Origin: Conchocele bisecta
Lineage: Eukaryota; Mollusca; Bivalvia; Lucinida; Thyasiridae
Assembly: GCA_029237695.1 (NCBI GenBank)
Contig: CM055279.1
Coordinates: 682,001 to 746,000 of the forward strand
Length of the DNA: 64,000 nucleotides
Direction of reading: 5' to 3'
The notes beneath the pieces are model-generated. The model saw only the letters and a program-made list of their open reading frames with translations, was not told the DNA's origin and did not search any database. The translations under genes were made by a program, and so were the position numbers. This document shows, one piece after another, positions 32,626 to 44,661 of the stretch (positions are counted from its first letter, which is position 1; every line of letters starts with the position of its first letter).

Positions 32626-35600
32626 AACGGACTGAGGCACCCGGCCCTGCTTCAGTCCAATGCAACAATTATGTAAACAGTGCAAATGAAACTATACAAA
32701 AAATTACATGTTTGGAAATTAACAATGGATTTTCTGTTCTCCTTCCTATAACTGTGAGCAGTGTATCTGCAAAATTGGTGCTTGATACTGGGCAGCTGTG
32801 ACCATTTTATCTTCCAATGTTTACAATAAAATTCCATCAAGTCATAGACCTGAACTTATGAAAGTGAGCCCATCACTAAAATTGGAAGTTGCAAATGATG
32901 AACTGTTATCTGTTATGGGGTACATAAATTTGGAGTTCAAGGTCCAGAAAGATTCATTCACCTGGCAGTGTTTTGTTGCTCCAATCAGAGAAGATGGCTT
33001 GCTGGGATTAGACTTTCTACAAGCCAATAGCTATGTACTGAGTGCTGGAAATGGATTAAGGCTGAATCGCAAGAAATATAGTACAATTGTGCAGAAAGTG
33101 CCTTTTCGTGTCATTCGAGTGTCATGTCATCAAACAGTAACAGTTCCCGCCTGTAGTGAGATGCTGATACCTGGGAAATGTGACAGCAAATGCGTAGATT
33201 TTAAACAAGGTTTGGTAGCACCATTGGAGACAGAGTCTAATGAAGGTTTTATAGTGGGGCACACACTGGTAAATCCAAATCGAAGAGACATTAATATTCC
33301 AGTAAGAATAATGAACCCAACAAATGATGACATTTCAATTCCGGCAGGAAAAACACTGGGAATAATGAATGATGTCACTGATCTATCAATTTTATCAGGC
33401 GAAACTGATACAGACAGTCCAGTGCAACCTGTGCAACAGAAAAATGGGGACAAATTACCTGAACATCTTAGTGAATTATATCACGGGTCCAGTAAAGGGT
33501 TGTCAGTTGAAGAAAAACAAAAGTTAAAAGAATTATTAATAAAACATTCTGAGGTGTTTGCAAAATCTCCAACTGATTTAGGCCGAACATCAGTGCTTAA
33601 ACATACAATTGATACGGGAAATTGTGCACCAGTGAAACAACGTCCCCGCAGGCCACCTTTAGCATTTTACAATGAAGAAGAGGAAATAATTAAGAACCAG
33701 TTGGCAACAGGGGTCATACGAGAAAGTACGTCTCCGTGGGGGTCGCCGCTAGTGTATGTCCGAAAACGTGACGGCACAACTAGACCGTGTGTGGACTACA
33801 GGAAGTTGAATGAATTGTCAAAATCTGACGCATTTATTTCCATTACCGAACATGGGCGATTGTTTGGACTCGCTCCGTGGTGCTGGTTTATTTTCCTGTC
33901 TCGACCTACAGCAGGGGTATTGGCAGATCGAAATGTCAGAGGCGGACAAGCCGAAAACAGCTTTTGTATGCAGAAAAGGACTGTACGAGTACAACACTAT
34001 GCCGTTTGGACTTTCCGGAGCCGCGGCTACCTTTCAGCGTTGTATGGAGTTAGTGATGCGTGGATTACAGTGGTCGATTGTTATCATTTACCTCGATGAC
34101 TTGATAATTCATGGCAAGACATTTATTGAACACCTACAACATTTGGACCAAGTTTTGGGAAGGCTGAAAAGTGCAGGATTAAAGCTGAAACCAAGTAAAT
34201 GTAAATTACTTCAAAAACAAGTGACCTTTTTGGGACATGTGGTTACAGAAGATGGAGTAAAACCTGATTTACGGAAGATCGAGGTCATTAAAGAATGGCC
34301 AGTACCTCAGTGTGTTCGTGATATACGTTCGTTCGTCGGTTTTTGTTCGTATTATCGAAGATTCATTCAAAACTTTTCAAAGCGGGCACATCCGATGAAC
34401 CGGTTGTTAGAGGCCGGACAACCGTTTCAATGGACAGAACAGTGTCAGGAGAGTTTTGAAGATTTGAAAGCAGCGTTAACGGGGGACGAAGTGATGTCAT
34501 TCCCACAGGATGAAGGCTTATACATCTTGGACTGTGATGCCAGTGATGTTGCAGTGGGTGGGGTGTTATCACAAATGCAATGGAGTGATAAGGCGCAACA
34601 AATGTTGGAGAGACCTATAGCGTATGCCAGCAAATCACTAACAAAACCACAGCGTAGATATTGTGTGACACGGCGTGAACTTCTAAGTTGTGTAACATTC
34701 ACCCAAATGTTTAAGCAGTATCTGCTGGGCCGAAGTTTCATCCTGCGTACGGATCATAGTTCTCTGCGATGGATAATGAATTTTAAAAATCCTGAGAACC
34801 AGATGGCGCGTTGGCTGGAAATTCTATCACAATTTGACTTCAAGATTGAATTCCGGAAAGGATCCAAGCATGTCAATGCGATATGTTGTCAAGAAGGCCA
34901 TGTGATCCGGAGCATTGTGACTGTTATGATGGGACTGATATTCTAGAAAACCTGCCCTGCAAGGGATGCAGTGCATGTAGAAAGAAGCATGAAGAATGGT
35001 CAATCCTAACTGAAATAGATGATGTAGTTCCTCTCATTTCTAAGCGGATTCGTCCAGAAGTGGCGACTGAGATTCCAGTGGTCCATTTAACACGGATGGT
35101 GATGTTGTTTTTGAGTTACTTTATGAAGAAGACACAATTGTGGTGGAACAGTATTCTCACTATTTGGTTATGGCTAGTGATGGTTATACACGGTGGTGTG
35201 TTTAGAGCTTGGAACTGTTTGTTTACAACCAAGAATCGTTTTCCCAGATCCGGGTGCGAGAACCCTTCGGAGAACTCGTGAAATGGTTTTCAGTGTTTTC
35301 TAACTGTCGTGGAGCACGTAGCAGATTACGACGTCTTCGCGCTAGTGACAATGCGTCCGGGGGCCAGGATACTAGCAATGTCAAATTAAGTGATGCGACG
35401 CTTGAAAAAGACTTTGGCATAGGAACGCATGATGGAGGTGTGGCTCCCGATATGCCGCCCATAACGACCAATGCAGAAACTGACGATGAGGTGACTTACA
35501 CATTTTCTAACTGGGTTGGATCATATACCAGTGGGGAGCTGACTAAATTACAAATGGCTGACCCAGACATTGGCATTATTCTCGGTTCACGGAAACAATC

Positions 35601-37030
35601 AGCTGTAAGACCACCAAGAGATGTCATTGCGGCTGGAAGTCCGGCGTGCCGATGTTTATGGCTACAGTGGGACCAGTTATTTGTTAAAGACGGGGTGCTA
35701 TTTCGCAGGTGCGTTTCAACAGATGAAACAAAAAGTTATGATCAGCTAGTTCTACCGTCTATTCTACACAAAACTATATTACAGGCTTGTCATAATGACA
35801 TAACATCTGCACATTTAGGTGTTAAGAAGACAGTGGCTAGGATTAAATCAAATTTTTATTGGTACAATATCAATCAATCAGTGAAAATATGGATAAAACA
35901 ATGTGCATTTTGTGGTGGAAGAAAACGGCCAGCTAAGAAACCGAAATCTCCCTTACAAGAATATAATGTTGGTTTTCCATTAGACCGAGTGTAACAGACA
36001 TTACAGGACCTTTTCCAATGTCTGACTCAGGAAATAAATACATTCTTGTGGTAATGGATAGTTTTACCAAATTTGTGGAGGCTTTTGCAATTCCTGATCA
36101 AAGGGCAGAAACTGTTGCTAACAAGATAGTGTTTGAGTTCTTTATGAGGTATGGCTAGCTTTTGGATTTGCATTCTGATCAGGGGAAAAACTACATGTCA
36201 GATCTATTTAGGCAAATGTGTTGCTTGTTAGAAATAAACCAAACTCATACGTCAGCGTATCGTCCGATGGCGAACGGAATGTGCGAAAAGTTTAATTCCA
36301 CGTTACTAAACATGGTTACCACATATGTGAATGAAGAACAGACAAATTGGGACATGTATCTACCAATTGTGACGGCAGCATATCGTTCTTCAGTACACGA
36401 GACAACAGGCTACTCACCAAAACCAGCTTATGTTTGAAGAGAAGTTAATCTACCTGTACATTTCCTTCTTGGAATAAGACCACAAGAGGCCAAACCAGAT
36501 TGCACATACACAGACTATGTAGCAAATATGAATGAAAAGATGACCAAAATCTATAAATTGGTTCGCACAAAATTAAAGACAAACTCAGAGCGTCGAGAAA
36601 AGAAATTATGACACCAGAATAGTCATAAACAACTATTCTGTTGGTGACATTGTGTGTGTTATGGACACATCAAGAATAGTAGGTAGAAGTCCAAAGTTGA
36701 GAGCCGCACTGTATAAGGGACCTTTTGTTGTGACACGGAAAATTAGTGATCTGTTGTTTGAAGTCAGAGGTCAACCAAAAACAAGGAATAAAATTATTCA
36801 TCATGATCGGTTTAAAACGGTGTAGTTATGAAGAAATTCCACAATGGGTGTTATCAGTGCAACAACAACTAAAGAAAGATACGTCAAAAGTGGGTAATGC
36901 ATCTGCTAAAAACAAAAAAAATCAACACAAAAGTAAGCCAACAGGAAATCTGCAAAAACAAGATGTGTTTGTCCCACTGCGTACCAGTACCAGGCCTCGC
37001 AAAGAGCCAGATAGGTTACAGATGTATTAA
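32626..37030 (+). pseudogene. pol: pol: protease, reverse transcriptase, RNase H, integrase; multiple frameshifts
   Basis: Protease: LVLDTG at about 32775-32792, with a one-base loss in the G run directly after the active-site DTG. RT: RPRRPPLAFYNEEEEI leads into the fingers region (RPCVDYRKLNEL), a frame change near 33815, then LDLQQGYWQIEM, PFGLSGAAATFQR and the catalytic YLDD at 34089-34100. RNase H: DCDASD (34530-34547) and RTDHSSLRWI. A one-base loss in a G run at about 34881 separates RNase H from the tether. Integrase: HHCC finger (about 35790-35925, ending CAFCGG), core Asp at 36057, Asp at 36177 and Glu at 36285 in one frame, spacing DX35E, with an in-frame TAG at 36156. The C-terminal GPF module (YKGPFVVTRKISDLLFEV, about 36714) and a basic tail end at 37030. 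Ty3/gypsy order. Further frame changes occur near 35215-35280, 35990, 36437 and 36825. Confidence 0.92.
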
Positions 37031-37285
37031 GCATTTTAGTTGTCAACGCTGTTGAAGTGGTGATACAAAATACTTTCATCCGAAGTTTCAAATAACAGTT
37101 GGTTGATCAGTTGATTAGATTAATTCCTTCATCCAAAATGATTGCAAGACTTGCTGGCCCTGTTATCATGGAGATAAATTAGTCTGTGACATTTCTGTTC
37201 TTTCTAGGTGGACTAATTAATGCTATGTACAGTTACAACCGTTATAACATGACTGGGTCTATAGCATCTGTTTTATTTACGCCTC

Positions 37286-38011
37286 ATGCCTCAAGAAGCA
37301 AAGTTCAATTGTTTAAATTGTACGAAATCTTATGCCAGTAAACAAAGTCTGAAAAGACACATTGATCAAAAGCATAAGTGTTCCAGTGACACCATGGATA
37401 TACAGGGACAATCAACAAATACAGCTACATGTGCTTCAAAAACACAGGAGGAAAATACGGCTGATGGATCAACTTATGAAATCAGTGAAAACAACATAAA
37501 TGAATCAACTACCTCATACAGTGAAGAGTCAACCTCCGGGGCGCAAACACTTGGATACCCTTACCCGTCGGGCAACCAGAACACCACATATTTGGACTTG
37601 GAGGATTATGTGAGAAAAACATACTCGCCAATATCGGAGTGCGGTGATGTAGATTTACCATCGTTGCCAGCAGCTAAACCGTCGTTGAATTTGGGAAAGA
37701 GAAAACAGGACGACGAGACGAATGAGTGTTGTTGTAAAGCCATTGATGGAGTAACCACAAAGATGGCCTCCCTGGATAGAAGATTTACCGACTTGGAGAA
37801 GAGTCTGGTGTCAGACTTCCCCACATCAATCATCACCGGTTATATGGGGGACATCCTAAATGGACATCCTAAAGGAACAACACGAGTTTCAGCGAAAGTT
37901 ATTCTGCATCATACAGAAGGAAATACGAGCGACGAAAGAAATATGCTCAAGAAGGCAAGAAGTCCCGGCGGATGTGATGAAGTCAGTCACAGCCTTAAAC
38001 ACAGCTAGTGC
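37286..38011 (+). CDS. Accessory ORF, 240-aa C2H2 zinc-finger protein of the retrotransposon
   Basis: Intact frame starting MPQEAKFNCLNC, 255 bp after pol. Residues about 9-31 form one C2H2 finger (C-X2-C-X12-H-X4-H, ending HIDQKH). The middle is Ser/Thr/Asn/Glu-rich and probably disordered. Residues ~145-180 (GKRKQDDETNECCCKAIDGV, then MASLDRRFTDLEKSL) suggest an NLS-like basic patch, a CCC cluster and a short coiled coil. It sits where env or an antisense/accessory ORF is found in some gypsy elements. Uninterrupted length next to a frameshifted pol is notable. Not recognised as a known family; a captured host-type finger or a DNA/RNA-binding accessory is inference. Confidence 0.65.
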
Positions 38012-39946
38012 TTGAAGTTTTCAAAAAATAAGATTTCAAATTACAAGTGATTCTATGTAATTAAAAGTGATTGGATTATATTTAAATAAAAAGTGAATCT
38101 GGAATTAAAGAGTAATTTAATTTGTAATTTTTAAATAAATAATGTGTCAGTAAAGTGTATGCAATAACGGATTATACCAAAATTCAACATTCTGTTATCG
38201 CAGGGCCGACGTTTTCTACAGATCTCAATTCTCCGTCACTAAGGGCGACGTTTTCTGCAACTCTCAACGACACGGGTAACGACGCCACTCGGGTATTAAC
38301 ATTTTACGTTATCCTATCCACGGGTGATGACGTAATTCAACGACACCACACGGGTAACGACACACGGGTAACACACCGGGGAAACGACGTCACACGGGTA
38401 TTAACATTTTACGTTTTCCTGTCCAAGGATGATGACGCAATTCGACAACGCCACACGTGTATAAACAATTGACGCTTTCCTGCCTACTATTGGTGAAGAC
38501 GTAAGACGGCGATGTAATCAAGAATGTTGACGTTTGTCTATTGGTGGAGATGTTATACAGAGTCATGTAGACGTTCAGTAACGTTGTTTACAAAGTTGTG
38601 ACGATATATATCATTGACATGGATATCTTATATTTTACATTTACTGGTGTTTGTGTATCGGAACTAACAATGGATATGCCAGAGAAAATTTAGGGACATT
38701 TTAAGTTTTAATTCATGTATGTTCTTAATGTATGATCCATGGTACTACTATAAACATATAACAATTATTGTAGCCAGCATATATCTATATTATTGGAATG
38801 TGCTGAGGGACATACCAATAGGATGTAATGCTGGGTATAGTTTTGTTAAAATGTGTTCAAATTAATATGGATGATTTATATTTTATTTCTTTCATTGTTT
38901 AGATGGCATGTGCACCGTATGATTGTATGTCACGGTGTTGCTTATATATTCATTGTACCATGTATCCTGCAAATATGATGACATATTCTGGGTCAAATGT
39001 AACTCTTTCAACCCCAAATAAATTAAATGGATTTCCCCATGTTATTTTGTAATGCATTCTCATCATTACAAAATGGTTTTTGGACAAATCCATTTATAAC
39101 ATAGGGGCGTGGAGGTATGAAAAGGTAGAAATTGCTTGCAAATACCGGTAGTGGAGATCCTGATGAGAACGGCTGGTTATGAGCCGGCTCATCTGCCAAA
39201 GAAAGTGTGATCTTTTAGCTAGCCTATGTTGTGGTCAAACTGACCAGACTACTAGACATTCCGAGACTGTCAGTGAGTTAAGATTTATGTGTCTGACTTC
39301 TATGCTTTGGAATTCCATTCAACTGGACACTGATCATTAATGATGATAATATCTCCATTTGACCTCAAGTGAACTGTAGCATTCTGCTGTAGAGATTTTC
39401 AAAGTCATGTAACCTTTTCTACCCTTACCTGTATTTATTAATGGAATTAACTAGGTCAGGTTAAATTTTGAACTGGTCAGATTTCAAAATTTATGATTTT
39501 TTTAGATTATTCCATTATTTTTATTATTAATTTATAATAAGATCTGGCTGATTATACGAACATATAAAACATTCTTTGCAGAGAGTGTATATACTGATGA
39601 GACGGCTCTTTCTGAGTGGTATCGTTTGTATTTGCACTGTGTGCAGACTGATTTGGTGGTGGAAAAGGTTAGATGTTTGTTTATTTGTGTGGTTTGCATA
39701 TTTCTCTTGTTCCATGGTTTATGACTATTATCACATATATCCTGCTTATAATCGCGTATTCCTAGCAATATAGTAGTTTGTTTTCGTATAATTTCTTTTG
39801 TTTCATATTTATTTATTTGTTTATAATTAGGTTTGAGTCTTGCCAAATTTTCATTTACCAGTAGTTAATTTTCTATAAATGTATATATCTTTTTTTTTTA
39901 TGTCAAGTCCGGAGATGACACGTGTCATCAGGCGATGCCACAATCT
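38012..39946 (+). other. Non-coding 3' region of the retrotransposon
   Basis: About 1.9 kb. 38250-38460 holds three to four degenerate repeats of 'cacgggtaacgacg..acacgggtattaac'. The rest is AT-rich with no supported ORF. Its length is unusual for a simple gypsy element. Confidence 0.7.
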
Positions 39947-39955
39947 GGGAGGCGG
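39947..39955 (+). other. Candidate polypurine tract
   Basis: GGGAGGCGG four bases before the 3' LTR start; short and interrupted by one C, but in the expected position. Confidence 0.5.
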
Positions 39956-39959
39956 TCTG

Positions 39960-41623
39960 TGAAGCGAAATTAGAAAACAGACTATACTGGTTCTTTGCTG
40001 TTTACTACTTTTTCTATACATGTAAGTAAATATTTGTCCAGAGTCAATTAGTCAATCAGCCTGCATCCAACCATTATTTTGGCTACCTGAATCTTAACTA
40101 TTTTTAGATGTGGGTCAGGTTAACTTCTAACATGTTGTATATAAAAGTTTGCATCAACCGTTGGTTGCCTAACTTATTTTAAGACAACAACAATTAATGT
40201 AACCGTTTGGACCGTACATGTTGTGTTGCAACATGTTTCATCCAACATCCATCCGTTCATCCAAGTGTTGATGTTGACTAAGTTATTTTTAGACCGATTT
40301 AGCTATTTTGCAACCTGATTCAACATGTTTCTGCATTTCATCCTTCATCCAACCGTTGAACCATTGAAATGTTGAAACATTCCGTTGCATTGCAACTTTT
40401 CATCAATACACAACCGTTTTCCGTTGAATCGTTGAAATGTTGAACTGTCCTGTTGCGTTGCATCTTTTCATCTATACGCAATCGTTTTTACGTTGAACTG
40501 TTGAAATGTTGATCCGTGCGAACCATACAACCGTTGTGTTGTTGATCTGTTGAGATGTTTTGTTAAAGTTATTTTTAGACAGATTTAGCTTAATGCAAAC
40601 CATTCAACATGTTGACAACACCTTTGTCCAAAATGGGTACATGTTTAAGCTCTGTTGTAAATTAAGTTTCACTGGTTCTTGAAACAATTATGGTGAAAAC
40701 TTATCAAATATAAGGTCATTGTGACTTCATTACACTTGTAATTTATTTCTTGAGAAGTTTACTTTTGGCATAGTTTCATTTTACAACATTGTACAGATTT
40801 CATCCAACCATCCAACCTTTGAGTTCTGTTGTGCAGTGGAGTTGTTATCAACCAACATTCCCAACAATCATCCATGACCCAGTTGAGGCCAGGTCAGTGA
40901 CTCAATTTGGAGTCCTGAATATGAGCAATCTATTTTTATCACTGTTGGATGCTGCAACAGATTCTGTTGAACCCTGCTAGATCATTTTATATTATTATTT
41001 AACCTTTTATATCAGTCATATTATAGGAAACTTGTATTTTTTAGGTTAGTTCTACGTTATTTCTATCATAATTTGCAATAATATCTGTTTTATTTAAGTT
41101 TGTTTTGTCTGCAACATGCGTTGTGGTGACTTCCATTTTTATCAACATCATCTTAACATGTTGAAGGTTGCAGTATAAAAGCAAGACTCGAGCCTGGGAA
41201 GGATTCTGAATTCTGTATTCTGTGTTCTGGACTAACAGTGTCAACTTCTAGAAATAAATAAGAAATAATAAATAGTTGACTCTGCAAATTTTGGCAAATG
41301 ATATTTAGTTTAGATATTGGAAAAATTACATCTATGAAATTGTGTTTTTGGACTCTGTATTTTATACTTAGAAATTATAATAAAAAATAAGTACATGTAC
41401 TACTTAGTTTGTGTTTAGTGAAAGAACATCCTAGAAATGTGGTGTAAATCGTGACAAGTTCACTGGTGGCAGCAAACATAAAATAATAACAGATGGAAAA
41501 CGTGACAGTTATTCTTCCTACTACTGATCATCCGTTCGTCCGTCCCTCACAGATCGTTCGTCCGTTCATCTGTCCATCTTCGAGATATCAGTTCAACTTC
41601 TTATTCTTAACGTTTACGCAACA
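39960..41623 (+). repeat. 3' LTR (1664 bp)
   Basis: Near-identical to 29166-30819. Ends ...cgcaaca followed by the ATAT target duplication. Differences from the 5' LTR are almost all 1-4-base indels in short homopolymers or dinucleotides. Confidence 0.95.
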
Positions 41624-41760
41624 ATATCATCAAAAACATGCTTTGACAGCACTTTAAAATGTGCTGTCAAAACATGTTTTTATCGAGAAGGAATACAAAA
41701 TATGAAACGATAGCAGACAACACTTTTTGGTTCCAGCATTCTAAGCGTTAATCTAGTTCA
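41624..41760. mobile_element. Remainder of the MITE split by the LTR element
   Basis: Contains the hairpin 'aaacatgctttgacagcact' / 'gtgctgtcaaaacatgttt' and 'atcgagaaggaatacaaaat', as in the copies at 27290, 45890 and 46000. Confidence 0.65.
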
Positions 41761-41875
41761 ATATCCAACCTAATATCTAATTCCATCTCCATGTGAATTC
41801 AGTTATACCTGCGACCCTAAGTTCATGGAAACGTGTGCCATCCATCATTGAACAATAATACTGTCATTGCTACCT

Positions 41876-42124
41876 ATATGTGGCTGTGACTGGAGAAATG
41901 TGGCTTAAGGGATTTGTGACCAGTGTAGCTGGTGGTCAAATAGCACACACCTGTATGTGGTCTGATAACAATCTATATTGCTTGTTAGAAGCATGACATG
42001 TATTTCATTGATAGAATGGTGAACACTGCAGATCCTGATCAGACTGTGCGGATGTACAGGCTGATCTGGATCTACACTGGTCACAAATTGCATAAGCCCC
42101 ATTTCTCCAGTCGCAACCACATAT
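41876..42124. repeat. Fold-back repeat (TGGCTGTGACTGGAG family)
   Basis: Left 'tatgtggctgtgactggaga' with 'tgtgaccagtgtag' is inverted at the right as 'ctacactggtcacaaa' with 'tctccagtcgcaaccacata'. Related partial copies are at 27410-27490, 28085-28210, 47375-47420 and 57150-57235. Confidence 0.75.
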
Positions 42125-42348
42125 ACAATACTTACATCAGTATGCCACGCTTCGTGTACCAGTCACATAGTTTCAGTTTAACTGTTGTTTGTCACAAAAA
42201 TCATAGTTTAAGGAATTACGTTGCAAATTCTTGACTGAGTTATTGTGACAGCTAGAATCCAGCGTTGTTATTGTGGAGTGGGTATGTATTGAAATTGAAT
42301 ACCATTCTGTTATTGTCGTCGGTGATTATTTTCAATGATATACATATA

Positions 42349-42411
42349 TTAACCCTTACAGTGTTGAATTAAAATTTGTCGTCTGCTGTTTATTTTTTAT
42401 TGTCCATTTTT
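42349..42411. mobile_element. TTAACCCTTACA-type MITE end
   Basis: 'ttaacccttacagtgttgaa' then 'tttgtcgtctgctgttta'; cut at 42411 by the start of a GTCC-type repeat. The other half may be the sequence resuming at about 45866. Confidence 0.55.
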
Positions 42412-44028
42412 AGCCAGGTTTTTTGAAAAAAAATCCAGGCTATTAGGTATTGGCGAAAGGCCGGGCGGGGCGGAGGGCGGGCTGGGCGGGCTGGGCGGCG
42501 TCCACAATCAATGTTAAGTTTTCGTGTTTGAGTCCATTTCTTTCTTACTGTACCACCTAGGACCACCAAACTTTCACAGCTTCATTAAATCAAGGGGTGC
42601 CCACCACATATCACTATCCAACTTGTTACTTTTTTTTTAATTTTAACTTGACCCATTTATTTTTTCCGCGTAGTCAACTTAGCCATTTTCAATGTTAAGT
42701 TTTCGCGTTTACAATGTTAATGTTTTCGTGTTTAAGTCCATTTCTTTGTACTGTACCACCTAGGACCACCAAACTTTCACAGCTTCATAATCAAGGGGTA
42801 CCCACCACATATCACTATCCAACATGTTACTTTTTTTTTTAACTTCACCCATTTTTCCCCACCCCCGCAGTCGACTTAGCCATTTTCAATGTTAAGTTTT
42901 TGGCGTTTACAATGTTAAGTTTTCGTGTTTAAGTCCATTTCTTTGGTACTGTACCACCTAGGACCACCAAACTTTCACAGCTTCATAACCAAGGGGTGCC
43001 TACCACATACAACTATCCAACACGTTACTTTTTTTTTACCTTCACCTATTATTTCTACGTAATTGACTTAGCCATTTTCAACGTTAACTTTTTAACGTAC
43101 GTCTGGTTAAAGTGTTTTGGTTAAAAGTTTTTTGTTATACTATATCTCTGCAACTGCTTCGCCCATTACCTTGAAACTTCACATGGGTGTTTATCATTAT
43201 CCATATTTTCAGTTTAACCCCCAACCGTGCGGCCCCTGTGCCCAATGTCAAGGTCAAATTACTTTGAATTTTTTTGTTAAAGTTTTTTCGTGTACTATAT
43301 CTCTGCAACTGCTTCATCCATTACCTTGATACTTCACATGGGTGTTTATCATCATTGTCGCGCCCGCTTGCGGAAAGCGCGATATCGTCGGCATTTTGGC
43401 ATACGTCCGTCCGTACATCCGTGTGTCCGGTTAAACTTTTTTGGTTAAAGTTTTTCCATCTACTATATCTATTTTGTTAGTGTCCATGCCTCGCCCGAAG
43501 GCGCGACATGCTGGTCACAGCCATCTAGTCTACAAAAAGTGGGTATAATTATGTTATCCAAATGTCTATGCTTGGAAAAAACCTGGCCTTCGTGGCTTTG
43601 CCTCGTTTCTTGTTATGAACTTAACCCATTTTTTCAGCGCAGTCGACTTAGCCATTTTCAATGTTAACTTTTCGCGTTTACAATGTTAAGTTTTCGTGTT
43701 TAAGTCCATTTCTTTGGTACTGTACCACCTAGGACCACCAAAATTTCACAGCTTCATAACCAAGCGGTGCCCACCACATACAACTATCCAACATGTGACC
43801 ATTTTTTTTACCTTGACCTATTATTTCTATGTAATTGACTTAGCCATTTTCAACGTTAACTTTTTATGTTTTTCATTTATCTCTGCAACTGCTTTGCCCA
43901 TTACCTTGAAACTTCACATGGGTGTTTATCATCATCCATATTTTCATTCTACCCCCCAACCGTGCGGCCCCTGTGCCCAATGTCAAGGTCAAATTACTTT
44001 GAATTTTGTTTGTTAAAGTTTTTTGTGT

Positions 44029-44531
44029 ACTATATCTCTGCAGCCCCGTGCAGGCACCGGGGCGGGATCAACTGATCCTGAGAATAGTGCTGCAGTAGCC
44101 ATTGCTTGTCGTAAAAGGCGACTAAACTGGCTTAACGATTGGGTTCATACTTTCCGGAACCCACTATACCGGATTTGGCCCTCATGTACATTTTTGGCTT
44201 TCTTGTATGTGAGAGTTGAGTCGGGCTATGCCCCATATATAAAAGTAAGATTAGCGCTAATCCTATTACTTTTAGGGGATGGGATAAATGATGCTGGTGT
44301 GGCGAGGGCCTGGCACCAGATCAGGTTGTTCTAATTTCAGGACTGAATATATATTTTGATTGTAAATATTGAGTTCTGAAGTTGGGATTTACCCCCCTTG
44401 GACAGGTGGATATGGGACTCGACCCCGTTGACCCGTCTGCGTGTAGACTCCCTGAGGCTTGTACCTCTATGTCAGAAAAGCGGACGTTAAACCCTATTCA
44501 CTCACTCACTCTCACTCACTATATCTCTGCA
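44029..44531 (+). mobile_element. Retroposon (SINE-like) with 14-bp target duplication
   Basis: The insert 44043-44517 is flanked by ACTATATCTCTGCA (44029-44042 and 44518-44531). It is ~475 bp, starts 'gccccgtgcaggcaccgggg', contains 'gtcgtaaaaggcgactaaac' and ends 'cggacgttaaaccctattca' followed by a (CTCA)n tail. A long target duplication with a simple-repeat tail is typical of target-primed insertion. No clear pol III A/B boxes were identified, so SINE versus truncated LINE 3' end stays open. Confidence 0.8.
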
Positions 44532-44630
44532 ACTGCTTCACCCATTACCTTGATACTTCACATGGGTGTTTATCATCATTGTTGCGCCCGCTTGCGGAAA
44601 GCGCGATATAGTCGGCATTTTGGCATACGT

Positions 44631-44661
44631 CCGTCCGTCCGTCCGTCCGTCCGTCCGTGTG
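44631..44661. repeat. (CCGT)n microsatellite
   Basis: About seven GTCC/CCGT units within the repeat family; similar shorter tracts at 45028, 58175 and 60608. Confidence 0.8.

Larger units (their letters stand above)
29166..41623 (+). mobile_element. Complete Ty3/gypsy (Metaviridae) LTR retrotransposon with an extra zinc-finger ORF
   Basis: LTRs at 29166-30819 and 39960-41623 begin TG and end CA and are flanked by ATAT (29162-29165, 41624-41627). Order of parts: 5' LTR, tRNA-Leu primer site, coiled-coil leader ORF, gag, PR, RT, RNase H, integrase, C2H2 ORF, ~1.95 kb non-coding, purine-rich tract, 3' LTR. RT before integrase places it in Ty3/gypsy and not copia. Total length 12458 bp, large for the group owing to long LTRs and 3' region. 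The polyprotein is interrupted by several single-base indels and at least one in-frame stop. No envelope-like protein was recognised. Confidence 0.95.

Noticed and set aside
39155..39200. 'ctgatgag' near the end of the LTR element as a hammerhead core
   Set aside because: No proper stem II/GAAA arrangement or cleavage site could be drawn.
29166..41623. Identity with the Steamer element of soft-shell clam
   Set aside because: Steamer has LTRs of under 200 bp; these are ~1.65 kb, so it is a different gypsy-group element.
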